From assembly GCA_021432635.1 (NCBI GenBank), contig MU270038.1:1-64000 (forward strand): a DNA stretch of 64,000 bases, in the 5' to 3' direction. This document shows, piece after piece, positions 59,124 through 64,000 of the stretch. Every line of letters begins with the position of its first letter. The first letter of the stretch is position 1. Made by a program: the position numbers and the translations under genes. The stretch comes from Thozetella sp. PMI_491. Lineage: Eukaryota; Ascomycota; Sordariomycetes; Chaetosphaeriales; Chaetosphaeriaceae. The notes under the pieces are model-generated. The model worked only from the letters and a program-made list of their open reading frames with translations. It ran no database searches and was not told the origin of the DNA.

Positions 59124-60526
59124 ATGGCCACCGTTCTCGGAAAGCGCAAGACCCGTCACGTCGAGGACGAATCCGCGGACGGGCTCGCCCAGGCCCAGGC
59201 CCAGGCCCATGCACAGGCTGTCTTCCAGCGCCACTTCGAGGCCAGCTTCGCGCCGTTGGCCGTCGAGCCCTACCACAAGCCCCCGGTAGGAGGAGCTTCC
59301 GACGACGACGAGTCGGACAATGAAACAGTTACCGACGAGTCGGGATCCGAATGGGGAGGCGTTTCGGACGCGGAGGAGGGCGACGGCGACGGTAGGCACC
59401 CTCCTTTCCCAATGAGAGAGAGGCAGCAGAACAAGGGGACGGCGTTTATTGACCAAGGCACCCGCAGATGACGCCGAGCTCGAGATCATCAACCACGCAG
59501 CCAGCAGCGAGCCAACAGCCACCATGTCGAAGCGCGAGCTCAAGGCATTCATGGTGCGTATTTCTCCTGCATGCCCTGGTTCCTGGTTTCTTCGGTTGCA
59601 CGCGGCCCCATCCGCTGGCTCTGGTCGCTCCGAGCCGTTCTCCTGTAATGTCGTCTACAAGCCCTCGGCGCCTAACTGACCAACACCAATCCAGAGGGCG
59701 AATGCCGAATGCCTCAGGCAGGCGCACCCACTTCTCCCTCTGCTTGGCGTTGTCTGTCTCGGGGCGATTGGGATCGGCCTAGAGGACGGCTCCAGCTTCC
59801 GTTGTCTCACTTGCGACACCTTTTCATTCGCACATCACGTACCCACGCCGATCGATGGTGGGAGGCACTGCCAAAGCGACCCACCTCCCGCGCGTCCTCT
59901 GCCTGCTGACCGTCTTTCTTGCGAACTAGTCCTCGCGCCCGCCTAGCGCCCCAGCGCTTGAACGAACGCCTCATGCTACGAGTCGCAAGGGCAAGCGCGC
60001 CGGCGACCAAGATGAAGACAGCCAGGCTTTCCTGGCCAATGATCTCGCTCTCCAGCGCCTGATCTCTGAGTCCCACATCCTGGCTCGCGCAGGAGGGAAC
60101 CCCTCGCACTTCTCTGCAGGCTCAAGGGCCGAGGCTGCCGACGGCGGCGGCAAGCTCTTTGCTGCCGGCCGCACCCGCCGTCTCACGACCGAGATGCGGC
60201 TAGAACAGGCCATGGGCCGCGAAGCCGCCGTGCCAAAGCAGGCCAAGATGCCGATGGCAATGCGTAAAGGCATCGCTCGGCATGCGGCCGGGCGGGAGGA
60301 GAAACGCCGGCGGGAGGCTCGGGAGAATGGCGTTGTGCTAGAACGGAAGGGCGGCAAGGCGGCCAAGAATGCGGCCAAGGGGAGGAGAGGCGCCGGCGAG
60401 GCTCCCGTGGACCTCCCCGGCGTAGGCAAAATGCGCGGCTCCGAGCTACGCCTCAGCGCGAGGGACGTGAGGTCCATCCAGGGGCCCCAGGAATCTAGCT
60501 TGACGCGAAGAAAGAAGAGGAGGTGA
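59124..60526 (+). CDS. FAF1: Faf1-like 40S ribosome biogenesis factor
   Basis: Nucleolar protein needed for pre-rRNA cleavage and 40S subunit assembly in yeast. Exons 59124-59391, 59468-59553, 59930-60526 give 316 aa. The N-terminus (MATVLGKRKTRHVEDESADG) is followed by acidic stretches and the conserved MSKRELKAFM, which ends exon 2. Exon 3 carries the family core: AFLANDLALQRLISESHILA, AAGRTRRLTTEMRLEQAMG, KQAKMPMAMRKGIARHA, REEKRRREARENGVVLERK and the end GVGKMRGSELRLSARDVRSI with a final basic RRKKRR. Intron 2 is 376 nt and clearly longer than its neighbours; its acceptor AACTAG at 59929 is the only one tested that restores the Faf1 frame. Convergent with STE12. Confidence 0.9.
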
Positions 60527-62512
60527 GGTCGACCGTGCGAAGCGGCGCAGCCAGAGTGAAGACTCGTAGCTCGCCGCGGCTCACGTTATCGAGGGCGACC
60601 TCTTCGTGCTAGAGCGCCAGGCAAAGAAACGAACAGCGGCCACGCACGGCAGGCGCAACGATTATCCGGGCGGTCGCCAGAAAGAGCATCCTAACGCCCC
60701 CTGGTTGCGTAACCACAGACCGCGCGGATTGGACCATACGTACCAATCGAGGGGATTGCCCGCCGTAAGCTAGGATCGCAATCCGTCCGTGATCCCTCCA
60801 CCCAAGTGCTCCCGCAGCGCATTGCCGCCTCATTAAACATCAAGTCTCAGCCAAATATAGTCCCAGCTTAATAACTTCCCTCGCTCGTGGCCCCCTACCG
60901 AGAATTTCCGTGGCCTGTCTGACCCCTTTTTATGCATCCCGTGGCACCCGACACTCGAGCCTGGTAGCCATTCCCAAACACCGCCCCTGCCATCCCGCTC
61001 CCGTCCCCTTCCATCCCATCGCCCAAGTGCGGCACCCGATCCGTTGTTCTAGGCCCCATGGAAACAAAACATCTAGAAACTCGAACGCGGCACATGAGAG
61101 CGGCCCGGCCAGCCCGCCCTCGATCTCTGCGCCGTGCCTCGCCTGGAGGTTGAAACAACCTGCAAAAGGCTGACCGCATGGCAAAGGAGAACCGGTGCTT
61201 CGGCCGAGTGGTGTGTTTTACCTCTTCGTCATAAGCATGCCCATGGAGGCCGAGCAGCTCCGTGCCATTGAGTGACAGTAGGACGGCATGTCTTGGCAAA
61301 ATAAAGATGGCTTAGAGAGGAGGAGGAGGAGGGGGGGGGTTAAGGAGAGGAGGGNNNNNNNNNNNNNNNNNNNNNNNNNNNNNNNNNNNNNNNNNNNNNN
61401 NNNNNNNNNNNNNNNNNNNNNNNNNNNNNNNNNNNNNNNNNNNCACAAGGTGGCAACCAACTAGGGCCGTCGGGCCCCGAAGTCGAGAGATGCTATTTGG
61501 AAGGATTGGGGCGGAAGGGCGAGTGGAAGACGCTCCGAGACGAATTCATAATGGTGATGATGATGATGACAAAGGAGCCGTGACTACTGTACGTCCATAC
61601 AAACACCTTAGACGGCTGACGGGACATGGAATCTATAGCGGATGTCCACTTCCATCTTCACCTTTCCCAATCCTGGTTGATCTTGAGAGCTCGTCTCTCG
61701 ATGCTACAAAGAATACGCGACATCGGACGAAGTGGTTGACTGCCCATCACAAGGAACCTTCGACTAGCTAGTCGTCGCACGTCTACTCTGCCAGTCGGGG
61801 GATTCTCTACTTCTCGTTACGTATGATTGTAATCACTGCCATTTCGTTCCTATGGCTACTGGTCCGTCTCCGGGTCCAGCCATTGCCTCGTACTACACGT
61901 AAGATAAAGAAACTTCGCACAAAGTCCTTCCTCCCATCTTCCCGCTCATCCCATCCCTGGTATCTTGGTGCCTCCACCTTTCGCAGAAGAAAGAAAGAAA
62001 AAAAAGGGCGGGGGTAAAAACGTCGCAGAAGGAGCCCCCCAAAATCAAGCTATATATACAAATGGCATCGTTCTTCCTCCGCTTCCCTTTCATGTTCCGT
62101 GGTCCTCATTTCCTGCATGAACGGGTGCAACCGATGCTGAAACGAAAAAGCAAATGATGGGCGTGGTCATCCCTGACCTCACCACATATCCCTCTATGAT
62201 TGTCTTTTTTGATGTGCCGCAAAATGTTCTGCTCCCAAGGAAAAAAATGCGGCCGAGGTCGTGAGGAAGAAAAAAAAGAAAAAGATGGACGAGTCGCAGA
62301 AGGCCTCAAGATGCTGAACGCCCCCGTAGATGACCAGTGCCAGACTCGAAGCCGGCAACAAACGAAGAGAAGATGAAGGCGAAATCCCGCTACCATGGGC
62401 CGCAGCTCTGCAAACGAAGCGAGTATTCAAAACACCAGACCGCCTTGGTAACATACACAACAACTCCCTCAGACGATCTCGGATTCTTGTGAGCGTCGAA
62501 ATCGGGCCCGGC
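60527..62512. other. 3' intergenic region with assembly gap
   Basis: Between the FAF1 and STE12 stops. A G-rich tract (61319-61354) runs straight into 89 Ns, so the gap probably reflects a sequencing-resistant simple repeat. T/A-rich runs near 61985-62000 and 62245-62285 would suit a long STE12 3' untranslated region. No gene is supported. Confidence 0.5.
61355..61443. other. Assembly gap (N run)
   Basis: 89 undetermined bases. The left flank is an AGG/G-run purine tract. Confidence 1.
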
Positions 62513-64000
62513 TTACATCATGCCGCCTGCGTTGATGGCCTGGGGCTGGCTGATGGTCATAGGCATGCTCAGCGTCTGAAGGCTGTTGAAGGTCGGGGCG
62601 CTCGACATGACGGGGCCGAGTCCGCCCGAGTTTGGGGTGCCGCCATTGGCGATCGAGTTTAGCGAACTTGTGATGTAACCGCTCTCCGAGGTGGGCGAGG
62701 CTTCCTCGCCGAGGGAACCGAGCTGGTCCTCGCCAGAGTAGTCCTCCTCCTCCTCGCCGGAGAGGTTCAAGCCGCCTTCAGCACCCTCACCACGGTCGTG
62801 GGTACGCTTGTGCCTACAAGAGAGCAATGGTTAGCCATGCATCTTCCTTCAAAGGGTGTGCCACGATCGTCATGTGATGTTGTGCTGCTGCTGTGTGGTG
62901 ACTCTGGCGGTTTGGTTGTTGGTTTCACACTGGTTGTTGACATGCCACACGCACAACATGACGTTTTTTTCTCCCTTTCCGTCTGACAAAAGAAATGATA
63001 CATCAAGGAAAGGTTAGGGGCATACTGTGCTAGGTTGTCTGATCTGGAGAATGCCTTGCTACAATAAGGGCAGATGTAGGGTCTTTCTTGGGTATGTGTT
63101 CTCACGTGTCTGGAAGTTCAGTCAGATACACGGCAGGAGGCTTGTGTTGACAAATGAAAAATCTCCAGTCTTACCGCTTCAGGTGCTCGAGGCGCTTGAA
63201 GAGACGGCCGCAAGTGGGGATGGGGCAAGAGTGTGATTTCTGGGGGTAGGGGCCAAGTTCCATCACGGTGGCTGACCGGGCTCTGCGTACCACATTGGGG
63301 CCGGCCTGCTGCATCACCTGTCGCTGCTGCTCACCCATGGGGCCGGCTTCGTCGGCCAGCTGAGCGAAGTCCTGCTGCTGCAGAGTCATGGGGTTGAGCG
63401 CTGGGCTGCCCTCGACCGTCGACAGCGGGGTGCCGTGGCGGGACAGCTCCATGAGCTCCTTGTGTTGCTGGCTGGTCATCGACATGCCCGAGTTGCTGTA
63501 CGTCAGGCCGGGAGGGGAGTTGTCAGCAGACTCATCGCCTTCCGCAACGGGTCCAACCGAAGCCGACACCGACCTCCGCAGGTCAGAGGGGCGGTGGGCA
63601 GCGGCAGTCGCCGAGGCGATAGCCGCCGCGGTGGCCGACATGGAGGGGGGAATCGAGGAACGCCTCCTCCTCTGCTTATACGTTGGGGATCCCTCAATCA
63701 CCGAGTACACGTTGTTGCCGCCATAGCCACGGTTGAAGGTCGGGCCAGCTAGGTTGGAAGGCGGGAGCTGAATCATGCCATTGAGGCCGTTCACGCCGTT
63801 CAGGTGATCGGGAATGGCAGTGTAGAGACCAGTCTCCTCATTGGCAATGTACGCGGGCTCAGCAGCCATGCCCAGCGCCTGCTGGGGAGGCGTGAGGGGC
63901 TCGAACGAGATGCCCCGCTGGCTATAGTCCTCGTAGTGCGAAGAAACAAAAGAAGGAGCGGGCGAGTACTCGAGAGCATAGGCGGGCATTGAGGCGTGAC
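62513..64000 (-). CDS. STE12: Ste12-family transcription factor, C-terminal part (gene runs off window)
   Basis: Transcription factor at the end of the mating/invasive-growth MAP kinase pathway; filamentous ascomycete members add two C2H2 fingers to the Ste12 homeodomain. Only the C-terminal part lies here: exons 64000(partial)-63175, 63109-63026, 62813-62513. The frame is open to the window edge (...HASMPAYALEYSPAPS), so the homeodomain must lie beyond it. Seen features: a Ser/Pro/Gln-rich middle with YKQRRRRSSIPPSM, finger 1 CPIPTCGRLFKRLEHLKR+HVRTH, finger 2 CPYCSKAFSRSDNLAQ+HKRTH and the acidic end with EEEEDYSGEDQLGSLGEEAS. Introns of 65 and 212 nt interrupt finger 1 and finger 2 at the same position, just before the first zinc-binding histidine. 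The exon between them is 84 nt and phase-symmetric (see findings). Confidence 0.93.

Noticed and set aside
61300-61460. Possible gene spanning the N run
   Set aside because: The apparent frame is created by the Ns; flanks are simple purine-rich sequence.
1-64000. Mobile elements, CRISPR arrays, secondary-metabolite cluster or bacterial-type transferred genes
   Set aside because: No transposase, reverse transcriptase, long terminal or inverted repeats, regular spacer arrays or biosynthetic core enzymes were seen; the genes are typical intron-containing ascomycete genes.

Overview
The window is nuclear DNA from a filamentous ascomycete, probably a Sordariomycete. The evidence is GC-rich coding sequence, many short introns (mostly 50-75 nt) with GTAAGT/GTATGT-like donors and CTAAC-like branch points, long gene-free regulatory stretches, and recognisable Pezizomycotina proteins such as the homeodomain/C2H2 Ste12, Bud4, Sin1/Avo1 and Pop3. 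I assembled 18 protein-coding genes by joining exons so that frame and splice phase agree. No rRNA, convincing tRNA, transposon or CRISPR array was seen. One run of 89 Ns marks an assembly gap.

Layout. 0.8-4.7 kb: PAS-domain protein kinase (+), convergent with a TBC Rab-GAP (-, 5.5-8.0 kb). That gene is divergent from a clathrin-accessory (Laa2/aftiphilin-like) protein (+, 8.8-10.8 kb). 11.9-13.8 kb: TFC7-like TFIIIC subunit with a histidine-phosphatase fold (+). 13.8-18.5 kb: a 4.6-kb stretch with no credible gene. 18.5-19.7 kb: a small putative DNA-binding protein (+). 20.9-22.5 kb: a patatin-like protein (-) with the nucleophile serine replaced. 23.2-23.7 kb: a small secreted, GPI-type Ser/Ala-rich protein (-). 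25.1-27.8 kb: TORC2 subunit Sin1/Avo1 (-), divergent from a PRCC-family protein (+, 28.4-29.5 kb). 29.9-32.2 kb: an unrecognised conserved-looking protein (-). 35.7-44.0 kb: a 10-exon giant USP deubiquitinase of about 2,595 aa (-). 46.2-47.1 kb: RNase P/MRP subunit Pop3 (+). 47.9-48.9 kb: an unknown RGG/Cys-rich protein (+). 49.3-51.1 kb: type II NADH dehydrogenase (-). 52.7-57.2 kb: Bud4/anillin-like septation protein (+). 57.8-58.8 kb: HIS6 (-), closely divergent from FAF1 (+, 59.1-60.5 kb). 62.5-64.0 kb: 3' part of STE12 (-), running off the window edge.

The genes are ordinary euchromatic housekeeping and regulatory genes rather than a cluster or operon. By function they fall into nutrient and growth signalling (PAS kinase, Sin1), morphogenesis and mating/invasive growth (Bud4, Ste12), trafficking (TBC, Laa2-like), RNA polymerase III/RNase P/ribosome assembly (Tfc7, Pop3, Faf1), ubiquitin, respiration and histidine synthesis. 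The points most worth a second look are: a symmetric 84-nt STE12 exon whose skipping would fuse two zinc fingers into one; a GC-AG intron in POP3; the patatin lacking its catalytic serine; the 4.6-kb gene desert upstream of a possible regulator; and a recurring pattern of tiny first coding exons.
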